Shown: piece after piece, positions 23,201 through 31,494 of the stretch | Numbering within the stretch: the first letter of the stretch is position 1 | How the letters are laid out: each line of letters opens with the position of its first letter | Assembly (NCBI GenBank): GCA_934045905.1 | Contig: OW203761.1 | Coordinates: 32,104,964-32,168,963 of the forward strand | Length of the DNA: 64,000 nucleotides | Source: Leuctra nigra | Lineage: Eukaryota > Arthropoda > Insecta > Plecoptera > Leuctridae | Direction of reading: 5' to 3' | Position numbers and translations under genes: made by a program | The notes under the pieces: model-generated | The model's database searches: none | What the model was told of the DNA's origin: nothing | The model's input: the letters and a program-made list of their open reading frames with translations, nothing else

Positions 23201-25972
23201 TTTGTAGGTAGAAATATGCAGAAAATGTTCATTTTATTTCATGAATACTAACTTAATTTTATCTATTATTTTATTTCATTTTATCTTCATTTTCTGTAGT
23301 TAGAGTACTTGTTAAATTGTACTTGATTTCCCTAGAAGTGTTTCTTCATATATTTTCTTTGGTTTCATAGCAGAGAAGTGTGCAAATATTCAAAGTATAA
23401 ACAAAAATGCAAATTTTTATGATTTGTTTTAAATGAAGGTATTATTTAAATTGCAACTTGGAAATGACTGTAAGAGACCTGGGGAAGATAAGGGGAAGCA
23501 AATGGTTCTTCAAAGTGTATTGTTGGATATGTCTACACTCGACACCCATATAATTTATGTGGAAACAAAACTTGCAGATAATATTATAGCTTATGACTTG
23601 ATGTAGGTACATGGTACATCTTCAAAACGTTAAATTCGATAGGTAAATAAATATTGTTAATTATAATAATAAACAACGTTTTGAGAGTGTAACAGGGGCA
23701 GTAACGTTCTCCATTATGGCATTATTTAATTTATTGAGCTTTAATTATGTGCAATTATTACATTTTATTAAATTTTGGAGTGTGAAGACCAAACGATGCA
23801 AAAAGAAATCACTTGGAAGAACCACTGCATCCCCTTCATTTCCTCATCACTTAATACACATTTGGCACCCCCAAAACACTTTTAAAACAATTATTTCAAG
23901 AGCCAATAGCACGATTCTTGATTTAGACAAAAATAAAAAAATTTACCGCCTGACGGTAAATTTACCGAGAAAAAAATTTACGGTAAAATCCACATCACTA
24001 AATTATAGTGAATATTACACCTGTATAGGGTTTAAAAAACCTTTTGTGAATCTAGCCCATGAGGTTAATCGTATGTTGATATGCCATAAATGTAGTGTGT
24101 AACAATACCCTATCGGAATGGATTGAAGCAAATGAATATCACATTTGTATCAGTCTACAATACATAATCCTAAGTACAATCCTGGACACTGAAATTGGTC
24201 CCCGGTCAATGTTCAAGTGAGACTACGGCTAGTATTTAACATTTATTTTAATGTAATTTTTGGCACAAAGACCGGATGGCTACAGTCCGTGTCACACGGA
24301 GTTGTCCGCCAGACGTGGCCCCTAATGTTGCAAATAACCGGTTTTTTGTCCATCCCTCGGTCGCTGTGAGCGATCGCGCTGTCTTCCAAGACCATCCCTC
24401 TCTCTCGGACAAGGGTTATTCAAAATATCTTAGCGGACAATTCCGTGTGACACAGACTGTAGTGTGAGTTTAGGACCGAAAAATTTCTTTAAATAAATAA
24501 TAAATACTAGTCTAGGAGTCGAGTGAATATTGACTGCGGACCATTTTCCGTGTCCAGGAGTGTTCCTAACTGTGACCAGCGATCATAATTTACTAGAGGG
24601 AAAATTCAAGCTATTGTTTAAATCCTTGGCATTTTTTTCTCTATGGGTCTATTGACCTGTTGAGAAAATAAATACCGAGGATTTACCAATAACTTGAACT
24701 ATCACCAACGTCTATACAATATTCCTTTCTAAAGGTTGAACCGATCGAGGGATTTCAGTACTCGGAAGTATTAGGCTTTTCCACTTCGTGACGTCATGGA
24801 GTAGGAGTCTAGGGATGGCACCTGGTAAAATTTACCGATTAATAATTTACCGGTAAAATAAATGGTAAATTTTGTTTTTTTGATCCTTTCTAATGTATGA
24901 ATGGAGATATCAAATTTTAAGTAAAAACTATAAGTAAACTTCAGTGTGACAACATTAGCAGTTAGGCATATTTTACGTTGATTTTTGGTTGTCTTCAATC
25001 ATTCAGAATGATAACTCCATCCATATAGGATTACTTCCAATGTCGGAATCTCTCTTCAGGTTTGCTTGTTTAGCAGACACAGATTGTAACTTGGTCAAAT
25101 TGGTGGTCGACAATTCCTCTTATGGGAGAATAACACAGGCATGGCATAGCCTACACTAGATTGGTCGAGTCAATGATATTCGGTTATATCATCCCTTATC
25201 ATTTATCAATATGGAGTACTATTGTCATTATTAACATTGATTATTGTTATTGTTCTGACTGCAGTAATCTTTGTAAATGAGTCAAATAATAAAGTAGGGT
25301 CATTTTTGTATTTGGTATAATCATGATTTGGTATCTACCATCATTTTTCAAAATTTACCGCTGACCGGTAAATTTACCGATTTTTCCAGAACCGGTAAAA
25401 GTGCCATCCCTAAGTAGGACAGTTTCTATCTAAATCACATGCCAGCGCATACAGACTACCTAGCAGTTGCCGGCTGTGTCCTGTTCCATGACGTCACGAA
25501 GTGGGAAAAGCCGAATACTTCTGAGTACTGAAATCCCTCGATCGGTCCCTCGATCGGCTCAACCTTTAGAAGGGAATATTGTATAGACGTTAAACTATCC
25601 CTGTGTGTGTTCGCTATTGTGATTTTTGTCTGATTGTGTTGTGTTGTGAGTTGATCATTTGCAGTACTATATTTTGAATGTTTGTTTTATTGTATTTTTT
25701 GGAGGATTTTCCTTGCATGCAGAATGGTGGAACATACCCCATATTTGATGCTAATGCATTGCATCTTTTTTTCAGCAGGTAAGCGCAAGTTTGACGGGGG
25801 TCACCAGAACCAGGGGGAATCTAAGCGTCGTTACCAGAGCAGCTGGGGGAACCAGCCACTGGCCCAACAGCCGCTGGGCAATGCGTACGGGCTTGCAGGC
25901 GTCAACGGAAGTAACTACAATTCCACCGGAGATCAGCAATGGTACCAAGATACCTACCAAACGTGGAGCTAA
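7870..25972 (+). CDS. Syp: Syncrip / hnRNP Q-R homologue, complete, 652 residues
   Basis: Coding segments 7870-8271, 8547-8654, 10315-10491, one of 11655-11790 or 12167-12302, 12854-13059, 13188-13337, 13421-13703, 19908-20053, 22222-22378 and 25779-25972 join in phase to 653 codons including the stop. Domains in order: acidic N-terminal domain (about 20-105); the [21 protein letters not shown] linker; RRM1 (about 171-245; RNP-like VFCGKIP, GYAFVTF); RRM2 ([16 protein letters not shown]); RRM3 ([15 protein letters not shown]); a basic segment after [13 protein letters not shown]; a Tyr-rich region; RGG repeats; and a C-terminal KRKF..SKRR signal-like motif with a Gln-rich tail. Length is close to vertebrate hnRNP Q/R (about 620-635). 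The family binds mRNA and controls its transport, translation and stability, notably at synapses. Identification rests on near-colinear matches to known family motifs. Confidence 0.95.
8547..8654 (+). CDS. Syp: Syncrip exon 3: linker before RRM1
   Basis: A phase 0/0 exon of 36 codons (residues 135-170) with acceptor GGCATTTCAG and donor GTAAGA. The segment [20 protein letters not shown] is nearly invariant in hnRNP Q/R and is a diagnostic word for the family. Confidence 0.93.
8926..9053. repeat. MITE of the TATTCTATA family in Syncrip intron 3
   Basis: The ends are AGGGCCTTATTCTATAGC and near its complement, ATTATGGAATAAGGGCT. Related copies lie at 29578-29705 and 44022-44130, where AGGCCTATTCTATAACG and TTCTAGAATAG mark the ends. 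Confidence 0.5.
9994..10278. repeat. MITE with an internal tandem duplication
   Basis: The termini AGGGCCGGTATTACC and AGTAATACTGGCCCT are inverted. Inside, a unit of about 145 bases occurs twice in direct order (GGCTAACTAAATATTCG-like start, CAGCCAATCAGATA core, TTAATCCAAAAGTT end). The element ends only some 36 bases upstream of Syncrip exon 4. Confidence 0.55.
10315..10491 (+). CDS. Syp: Syncrip exon 4: RRM1
   Basis: A phase 0/0 exon of 59 codons (residues 171-229). It opens with the RNP2-like [20 protein letters not shown] and contains [12 protein letters not shown] and the RNP1-like RGYAFVTF. The acceptor is TATGTTCCAG and the donor GTAATT. Confidence 0.93.
10630..10845. repeat. MITE of the GTACAC family in Syncrip intron 4
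   Basis: The termini GTACACTCGACAATTCATAA and its complement TTATGAATTGTCGAGTGTAC are nearly perfect over some 37 bases. It is about 216 bp with a shared core (GATTGATTGTCAATGAACCTGA). Confidence 0.8.
11655..11790 (+). CDS. Syp: Syncrip exon 5a: alternative first half of RRM2
   Basis: It runs from acceptor GATCCCACAG to donor GTAATG, 136 nt, and ends with one base (G) of a split codon. It reads [20 protein letters not shown] then [20 protein letters not shown] and FGKLT; joined to exon 6 the split codon is GCT, Ala. It encodes the end of RRM1, the RNP2 strand and helix 1 of RRM2. It is the mutually exclusive partner of exon 5b. Confidence 0.9.
12167..12302 (+). CDS. Syp: Syncrip exon 5b: alternative first half of RRM2
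   Basis: It runs from acceptor GTTCTTGCAG to donor GTAAGT and has the same length, 136 nt, and the same phases as exon 5a. It reads [20 protein letters not shown] then [20 protein letters not shown] and FSKHA; joined to exon 6 the split codon is CCT, Pro. The RNP2 strand is kept, while the strand before it and helix 1 are replaced. If 5a and 5b are both spliced in, the frame meets TGA at the third codon of 5b. Confidence 0.9.
12854..13059 (+). CDS. Syp: Syncrip exon 6: second half of RRM2
   Basis: It enters with two bases (CT) completing the split codon and reads [37 protein letters not shown], then [20 protein letters not shown]. It holds RNP1 ([10 protein letters not shown]) of RRM2 and leaves in phase 0 at AAAG before GTATGT. 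If spliced straight from exon 4 it would hit TGA at its third codon. Confidence 0.92.
13188..13337 (+). CDS. Syp: Syncrip exon 7: RRM3
   Basis: Fifty codons, phase 0/0 (residues 344-393): [20 protein letters not shown], then [22 protein letters not shown]2 is VLYVRNL and RNP1 is KDYAFIHF. Acceptor TGTTTCTTCAG, donor GTAAGA. Confidence 0.93.
13421..13703 (+). CDS. Syp: Syncrip exon 8: end of RRM3, basic region, first Gly-rich segment
   Basis: The exon begins [20 protein letters not shown] (end of RRM3) and continues [20 protein letters not shown] into a Met/Gly-rich tail ([18 protein letters not shown]). It ends at GATTATG before GTGAGT in phase 1. Reading on into the intron adds only ELQL and a stop, so intron retention here would yield a protein lacking the Tyr-rich and RGG regions. 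Confidence 0.9.
14129..14281. repeat. MITE in Syncrip intron 8
   Basis: The termini TTAGGCCGGGGAGGACCACA and TGGTTCTACCCGACCTTAG are inverted, extended inward by TTTGGATTA/TAATCCAAA. About 150 bp, no coding capacity. Confidence 0.55.
14819..15206. mobile_element. Non-autonomous hAT-like element, 388 bp
   Basis: The ends are TAGAGATGGGCCGATACC and GGTATCGACCCATCTCTA. The flanking 8-mers GTAAGGAC and GTTAGGAC match at 7 of 8 positions, the size of a hAT target duplication. GATACCGATA-type words repeat just inside both ends. The paralogous site near 38.07 kb lacks the element and carries the target once. Confidence 0.8.
15304..15528. repeat. MITE with two 60-bp internal direct repeats
   Basis: The terminal inverted repeats begin TAAAGCCCCATTTACACGGT and extend some 40 bases, through TTGAACAACTTCTGTG. 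Inside, a 60-base unit (starting GCACATGTGCAGATTCC) occurs twice with three differences and contains its own palindrome GCACATGTGC. Confidence 0.75.
16213..16425. repeat. MITE of the GTACAC family in Syncrip intron 8
   Basis: The ends GTACACCCAACAAATCATAA and TTATCATTTGTTGAGTTTAC flank a core shared with the copy at 17607-17822 (AACAGATTGGCTGCTGGT, GAGGTAGATGACGAG). The orientation of the core is opposite to the 10.6-kb copy. Confidence 0.75.
17607..17822. repeat. MITE of the GTACAC family in Syncrip intron 8
   Basis: The ends GTACACCCGACAATTCATAA and TTATGAATTGTCGAGTGTAC are inverted. It is highly similar to the 16.2-kb copy 1.4 kb upstream and in the same orientation. Confidence 0.8.
19908..20053 (+). 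CDS. Syp: Syncrip exon 9: tyrosine-rich region
   Basis: After a 6.2-kb intron, the acceptor TGTTTTATAG opens an exon entering with two bases. It reads [20 protein letters not shown] and ends [14 protein letters not shown] before GTGGGT. The DYYGY-type repeats match the C-terminal region of hnRNP Q/R. Confidence 0.88.
20508..20939. repeat. Possible inverted-repeat element in Syncrip intron 9
   Basis: CAGGGTTATCCAAAAC at the left and GTTTTTTGGATAACCCTG at the right are inverted, 430 bp apart. No target duplication is visible and the interior shows no other symmetry, so the limits are tentative. Confidence 0.35.
22222..22378 (+). CDS. Syp: Syncrip exon 10: RGG-box region
   Basis: The only frame compatible with phase 0 entry encodes [20 protein letters not shown] and further RGG/RGA repeats, ending NLP with one base of a split glycine. 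The acceptor (TTTGGCCAG) has a weak pyrimidine tract. The other two frames also stay open because of high GC, but only this one gives RGG repeats and the right phase to the last exon. Confidence 0.88.
22562..24059. mobile_element. Outer MITE interrupted by a hAT-like element (Syncrip intron 10)
   Basis: The ends GGGGCTACATTCACAAAA and TTTTGTGAATCTAGCCC are inverted and match the MITE at 1763-1904. Removing the inner element at 22764-24000 leaves an outer unit of about 260 bp. Confidence 0.6.
22764..24000. mobile_element. Non-autonomous hAT-like element, 1237 bp, with perfect 8-bp target duplication
   Basis: The termini TAGTGATGTG and CACATCACTA are exact inverted repeats, and the flanking 8-mers are both AATTATAG (22756-22763 and 24001-24008). 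Subterminal DNA on the left carries a 17-base unit GGTCAGGTAAATTTACC about three times. Small open frames inside show no transposase motif that I can recognise. Confidence 0.85.
24182..24558. mobile_element. Outer inverted-repeat element holding another MITE
   Basis: CCTGGACACTGAAATTGGTC at the left is matched in inverted form by GACCATTTTCCGTGTCCAGG at the right. The similarity continues inward for about 70 bases up to the inner element. Confidence 0.65.
24280..24462. repeat. Inner MITE, about 183 bp
   Basis: CTACAGTCCGTGTCACACGG and CCGTGTGACACAGACTGTAG are near-perfect inverted ends, extended inward by AGTTGTCCGC/GCGGACAATT. It lies within the element at 24182-24558. Confidence 0.7.
24707..25592. 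mobile_element. Outer long-TIR element interrupted by a hAT-like element
   Basis: The left arm begins AACGTCTATACAATATTCC and the right arm is its complement ending GGAATATTGTATAGACGTT. The inverted arms run about 95 bases (AACCGATCGAGGGATTTCAG, CCACTTCGTGACGTCATGGA). The right arm has a duplicated CCCTCGATCGG. Confidence 0.75.
24810..25412. mobile_element. Inner hAT-like element with GGTAAATTTACC subterminal motifs
   Basis: The ends TAGGGATGGCAC and GTGCCATCCCTA are inverted, followed inward by copies of ACCGGTAAA and AAATTTACCG. The flanking octamers are only partly alike (GTAGGAGT and GTAGGACA), so the target duplication is uncertain. Confidence 0.6.
25779..25972 (+). CDS. Syp: Syncrip exon 11: C-terminal tail and stop
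   Basis: It reads [20 protein letters not shown], then [17 protein letters not shown], and ends [11 protein letters not shown] and TAA. This matches the conserved C-terminal end of hnRNP Q/R (KRK..SKRR, NWGSQPIAQQPL, FYQDTY). The acceptor is a tandem CAGCAG; using the first CAG would add one Ala before GKRKF. Confidence 0.92.
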
Positions 25973-26450
25973 ATGCTGGCCGGTTGACAGTCTCTTTGTT
26001 GAACACTGATTACGATCTTGCGGACTTGCTGAAGCCCGAAGCAAAGTGGAGATTGGACAGGGGAGGATGTGTGTGAATGACTGGATTCAACAAACTCTCC
26101 TAGTTTTTAAAGCTGATGGCTGTTAGTCTCGCATCACGGTTATGTTGTACAGAGACGGTTTTGTTAATTTTGCGAGGTCTGGGTTGGAATGGTCCTTGGA
26201 AGAGTGCTAGATCACTCGAAAGGTTCTGTTCAATGAAGAGGAAGCGTTGAAGAAGTGAACTTGATTGTTGCTCAGAAACAATAACAAAAACCCACTTGTA
26301 CATTACGACATACACGGTCTCCCTTGCTCTACAATTCGTGATATATTATATTATGTAGAAGATTTTTTATTTTCTTTGTTTAGTGCTTTAGTACTAATCA
26401 AATTTCTCAAAACCATTGTTGGCCTACAACAAAATTCTAGTGAACCTTCA

Positions 26451-26456
26451 AATAAA
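26451..26456 (+). terminator. Polyadenylation signal AATAAA, proximal
   Basis: AATAAA 479 bases after the Syncrip stop. The following 60 bases are T-rich, as expected downstream of a cleavage site. Confidence 0.45.
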
Positions 26457-28234
26457 TTTTAAACCATCACCCTTTTCAATTGGTTGCAAATGTTTTTAAA
26501 GTATCTTTACTCTTTCTGATCACATCTCTTTTTATTTGGATTTGCCAACTTATCGGTCCATGCAAGCATCGATATCATTGGTTCCGTAATTTTTTTTAGT
26601 TTCATTTTATATATATAATAAATATATATTTATAATAATATATACCACCCTGCTAAGTGAAGAACTAATGTATAATTTCCCCGTTAAACTGCCCCCTTGT
26701 TCTGGAGATAACATCATCAGGGGGCCATGAAATCGCCAGCTGGAGCATCCTCACTGCCATGAAACTAGGCACAAGATGGAGGAGTTCTGGGCCTGGAGAT
26801 ACCCATTAAAATTATAGTTTTTGGTTTAGACTCTGACATGGTTTCTAAAAACATACTTTGAAACCTTTCTACAATTTTGTGTTTTTACTTTTATGAACAT
26901 TTATACTATTATGATGTCACATGCGTGAACGTAGATTGGCATAAAATTTCTCTGACTGGTGCAACCTTAATAGTGGTTTAAGGGAAGAACTCCCTCGATA
27001 ATGAAATTCCTTTGTTTTTTAAGAGCAATATATAAATGAATAATCTATGACATGTGTGATTGACTATATAGCACATCAACATAATATGTTCAAGGGCCGA
27101 GTCGCCATTTTCTTTGAAGACTAACTAATATTTTTGCTCAAGTCTGTACTTAGTTGACATTTTCTTAGCTCTGTAAAATGAACCTTACGCTATGAAGTAA
27201 TATTATGTAACTAATTCAGATTATATTGATTACTTTTGGTAGTATATTATCAATTCTTCCTTGTTTGTTTCAGCTGTACTGAAATATTTAACTTATCTAT
27301 TCCTAGACAAGTACTAAATTCAAAGTTGTAGGTATATGAATTATCAGATAATTTGAAGTTTGTACCCAGGAACTTAATTTAATTATAAAGATTTATGTAG
27401 GTAATCACTCAGTGTTTTGCAATAATCAGTAGATAGGCATATTTTGTAGTTCGACTTGTCAATTTTCTATTTTGGACTCGGCCCAAAGTCATACATGTCC
27501 GGTTGTTCATTGACCTGTTATTACGATGGTATAGCATATTTGATGAATCCACTGAAATATCGAGTTTGTGTATATATATGGAAGTTATGGGGCCTAGTTA
27601 ATACTTAATTGTTATATGATGTGTTTATAAAATACATTTCCATGGCCAGTAAGGAAGTAAATTTGTTATAATTGAAATATTGCTATACCATCATAAAGGG
27701 TTTCAATGTGGACGTTGACAATTTATAGCTATTAAATTCACATCTATTTGGGAGATCATTTCTTAAAACACTTCGACCAAGAGTATGTTACCTACTCTTG
27801 GCATAGGGTTTTTATATCCATGTGAAAATGTGCAAATTATATACTTTCAGCTGCTTGAAAAGCATTGCAATGTTATTGTTTACATAGGAGGGAATATTAT
27901 ACCATCTTCTTTTGTATGGACAAAAGGACCTGTTAATATTCAGCTTCTTTTGCCAGCATAAGAATCTCTCAAAACGTAATGCAAATAATTTATGTTGACA
28001 CTTATTTTGTAATTTCAGATTATGCTTTGCTTGGTTTCATAATGTAGTCCGCATTTCTTTATTATACATTTAATTGTCTGCCTACAATCATAATAGTGTG
28101 CTCTAGATAATAATAAATTTAAGTTTTGATGTTGTCTCAACAGGCAGTAAAAATAATTTTCTGCAACAGAATTTCAAATACCCAAGTAATGTCAAATTTT
28201 TGTGAACTGAATGTACCGACCTACAATACGTCAC

Positions 28235-28240
28235 AATAAA
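28235..28240 (+). terminator. Polyadenylation signal AATAAA, distal
   Basis: AATAAA about 2.26 kb after the stop, followed by a T-rich stretch with GTTGGTCATTTTTGTCTG. It is a candidate end for a long Syncrip mRNA. Confidence 0.4.
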
Positions 28241-28576
28241 CAGTTATTTGTGAATTATATTTTTAATGATTGTTGGTCATTTTTGTCTGCTTGTATTCAT
28301 ATTTTAAAATAATATAAATAATTATATTAAGTACAAGCATGTCCTTATTTTCCCCCAATCCTAGCACATTTTCACTGGTATTCAACATTGCTATTAGTTT
28401 TCTGCCATAAAGCAACGCACTCTCCAAATTTCGTTAATACTATGTGAACAATCGGTATTGAAAATTATTTAGTATTTGTGTATTTCCAACTCCACACAAA
28501 AATGAAACTTCTTATTGCCATGACGAGATATACTGGCTGATTTTTAGAGCTGCTGTTCTATTATTTCTAATTGGTG

Positions 28577-29123
28577 CAGTGTTGTCAAGTAACATGTTAC
28601 TGGTAACATGCTACTTTTTTCCAGTAAAAGTAACTGTATCATGTTACTTTAAAAATGAAGTAATTGTATTCAGTTACTTTCTTTAATGAAAATAGTAACT
28701 GTAACTTTTATCCCGTTACAATTTTGAGTAACTTTAGTGAAATGTAACATGATACATTTAATTCATCTGAATAATGTAAAATGCCCAATTCAGTAAAAAT
28801 TAGCTCTAGAAGACATACAAAAACACAAAATGTCTAAAATACCTCTGGCCTAGACTTTTTTTTCTTGTCCTGTCAACATAAATTCAATCCCTTCAATTGT
28901 AAAAAAATTAAATGAAAAATGCTATAGTAAATTTAAAGTATGTACCTAGCTGTGAAAGTAACTGCTGTCAATATGAAAGTAACTGTAACTTAACACTTGT
29001 CGTTCAAAAAGTAACTGTATAGGTGTTACTTTTGAAACAACTGTAGCTGTAACACTGTTAGAATTTTGAGCAAGTAGGTAACTGTAACACTGCTACATTT
29101 AAAAAGTAACTTTGACAACACTG
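28577..29123. mobile_element. Non-autonomous hAT-like element rich in AGTAACTGTA words
   Basis: The ends CAGTGTTGTCAAGTAAC and GTAACTTTGACAACACTG are inverted. The flanking octamers AATTGGTG and AATTGATG match at 7 of 8. The words AAAGTAACTGTA and GTAACATG recur many times through both halves. It lies just after the distal Syncrip polyadenylation signal. Confidence 0.8.
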
Positions 29124-29190
29124 AATTGATGTAGGTAATTTGTTCTACCTTTTGCAAAAAAAATGCTTTCTCTTCAGAAGTCCTACTTTT

Positions 29191-29441
29191 CATGGGCGTA
29201 CGCATGATTTCTGCAAGGGGGGGGGGACATGTCTATAGAAAACAATTTCCCACGGGTTAAGGGAGCGTGCCTCTCACCTTGCCCCGCAGGGCGTTTTTTG
29301 GTCTTTTGACACAATTTTAAAAAAAATCGTTATTTTTTTACAAAATCAAACTAGACGTAAAACACCTCCAAAAATTGTAGGTTGCCTGACATCCAGGGGG
29401 GCTTCTTCCCCCCTGCATGAATTCCCCTATGGACGCCCATG
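29191..29441. mobile_element. Non-autonomous element with perfect 8-bp target duplication
   Basis: CATGGGCGTACGCATGATTT at the left and ATGGACGCCCATG at the right are imperfect inverted ends. Both flanks carry CTACTTTT (29183-29190 and 29442-29449). The arms include a G-rich run at about 29217-29226 and a complementary C-rich run near the right end. An 8-bp duplication fits hAT. Confidence 0.75.
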
Positions 29442-29577
29442 CTACTTTTCCTACTTTTTAATTTATTATTAAATTGGCTGGGAGGCCTGGACAGCTGAGA
29501 ACGCTTTTTCCATCGATTTACTGCTTATTTCTTTTTGTAGTTTTGGGCGCATCAAATTGGTTCTTATTTGCGTCCTG

Positions 29578-29705
29578 GAGGCCTATTCTATAACGGTTTC
29601 CCATTTCCATTCCTGATGGAATCCGGTCACGGCCATAAGGATTAGCATAGCACGGAATCAGATTCCATCAGAATTGTGAATTTAGTTCTAGAATAGTGCT
29701 TCTGG
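29578..29705. repeat. MITE of the TATTCTATA family
   Basis: GGAGGCCTATTCTATAACGG and TTCTAGAATAGTGCTTC are inverted ends. The interior has ATGGAATCCGG and GGAATCAGATTCCATC, also seen at 44022-44130. Confidence 0.55.
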
Positions 29706-29765
29706 TTGAATATATTGTTTCTTATGTATTTACCAAATACCTAAAAAAAATATATATATAATAAT

Positions 29766-29912
29766 TATGATTCTATTTGCGACCAGGGGCCACCCATTTT
29801 CTAAAACTTTTAAATTCCCAAATCTACATTTTATTCATACTATGTGGAATCGAATTCCAGCAGAGGGTACAAGTTCTAGAATAGGGCCTCTGGTCGCAAC
29901 TATAGAATCATA
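29766..29912. repeat. MITE, about 147 bp
   Basis: TATGATTCTATTTGCGACCA and TGGTCGCAACTATAGAATCA are inverted ends. Its interior has TTCTAGAATAGGGCC, linking it to the TATTCTATA family. Confidence 0.6.
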
Positions 29913-30531
29913 ATTTTGTTCTGTGACTGACGCTAATTTGCATTTCGGCTGCTGGAAAAATTCGTGGTCTGCACTGTCTTCCTTGAATGAACTGCAAGTA
30001 TCTAGAGTACCTAGTCTGGAGCATAAGGCCATCACTGGGGCAAGAGTCCTTTTTTCAAATAACCTGCTAACTATTTATGTTGGTCATTCTGAAAAATTAG
30101 GTATTGAGCGGGACATATAGATGGACCTGTATGTGCAATTTTGGGTTCCTGAAGTGAAGCCAGTGATTTTATGCAGAAATTAAGAAATTTTGATGCTTTA
30201 TTTTTTGTAGACTTGGCCAGGGAAAAGTATGTATTGTTCAGAATTATATTATTATTATCAATGCTCATTTATTTTGATAAATTGTACTTGATACATATTA
30301 ACATGTTTATTTATTGTTTTTGTTTACTAGGAATTAATTATAAAGAGTTAAATGATAAATTTTGTACCGGGGTAAAAGTCTCGACTCCTATTTTCCCACA
30401 GACAAACAAAGGCATTTGATAACCTGTATGACGTGTTTTAATATTGTAAAACTATTTCTGCAGTATTCCGCAACTGGATGAGAAGAAAAAACAGAAAGAG
30501 TCACTCAAGACATGTTTGACAAAAAGTCATA

Positions 30532-30553
30532 CCCCCCCCCCCCCCCCCCCCCC
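30532..30553. repeat. C homopolymer of 22, in a C-rich patch
   Basis: Twenty-two C then A then six C. It is isolated in AT-rich DNA. The same length recurs as G runs at 40553-40574 and 55856-55877. Confidence 0.8.
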
Positions 30554-30953
30554 ACCCCCCTCGCCAAAATATCCGAACGGATTACTTCACGATCGAGTGA
30601 TAACATAATATTCCGCTTCTTGATCAATAATGTTGATAAAGGTTGCAGAGTGTCCACTATGCTGATTATGCACAATAAAATGATTAACTAGGACCAAGGT
30701 GTTTATTAAGTTTTTTCATGACGGGACCCCGGAAATACTTGACTTTTTGTGTGAAAATTGGCGTAATTTAATAATGATAACATAAAAATAGTTGAAATAA
30801 TTAGGAGGTAATGCGCTAAACATCACTCTTAAGAACAACATTGCTTATATCCATTAAAAATGTTTTGGGGCTCCACACCAGCCATTTAGACTTTTGCCCC
30901 GGACTACCTAGCCTCTAGGTACTAAGTACGTCGTCGTATAAGCCTTGCAGTAG

Positions 30954-31171
30954 GTACACTCCCCCAAATAATAAACAGTACTTGGTACAAAACGTATTGG
31001 CTGCTGGGCCGGTTCCTTGACAATCAATCCTTGTTATTATCAATGAAATCGGAGCTCACCTAAAAGAGTTAGATAATGCGTTAGCACTGACTTCATGGGA
31101 TGATGCCATCAAACCTTAATCAGTCAATTCATTTTCTTTCGAGTACCGTTTATTATTTGGGGGAGTGTACC
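30954..31171. repeat. MITE of the GTACAC family
   Basis: The ends GTACACTCCCCCAAATAATA and TATTATTTGGGGGAGTGTAC are inverted. The core resembles the intron copies (TTGGCTGCTGG, TTGACAATCAATCCTTGTTA). Confidence 0.85.
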
Positions 31172-31494
31172 TATTATTTATGAAGACTTTTATTCTCTAC
31201 CACAATAGACAATAGAATATTATTTTATTCAATACCTACCTACCTATCTCTCTTCTTGCATCATATCCAGCCACGAACGAAATGTTTAAATTATGTTTCA
31301 AATTTCTTTTAGAGAATGCTGTTTTATCATTTTAACGCAGGTAGGTAGGAAGGTATTTATTTGACAGGTTTGACGATCTGATATATCCGATTGTACTTTT
31401 GGTGTGGTTTGGTTTGATAGAAGTCTTATGCTGTAGTGGGTGCGTTTTAACCTAAATAAACAGAACACGAAATTGGGTTTGAAACGTCGAATAT

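Larger units (their letters stand above)
25973..28240 (+). other. Syp: Syncrip 3' UTR (likely extent)
   Basis: A long AT-rich stretch follows the stop with no inserted element recognisable until 28577. AATAAA hexamers at 26451 and 28235 suggest a short (about 0.5 kb) and a long (about 2.3 kb) 3' UTR. A run of TA repeats occurs at about 26609-26645. Long 3' UTRs are usual for this gene in insects. Confidence 0.5.

Noticed and set aside
23716..24102. 128-codon plus-strand frame inside the hAT-like element
   Set aside because: It overlaps the right end of the element and its AATTATAG duplication, and carries no transposase motif; it is incidental.
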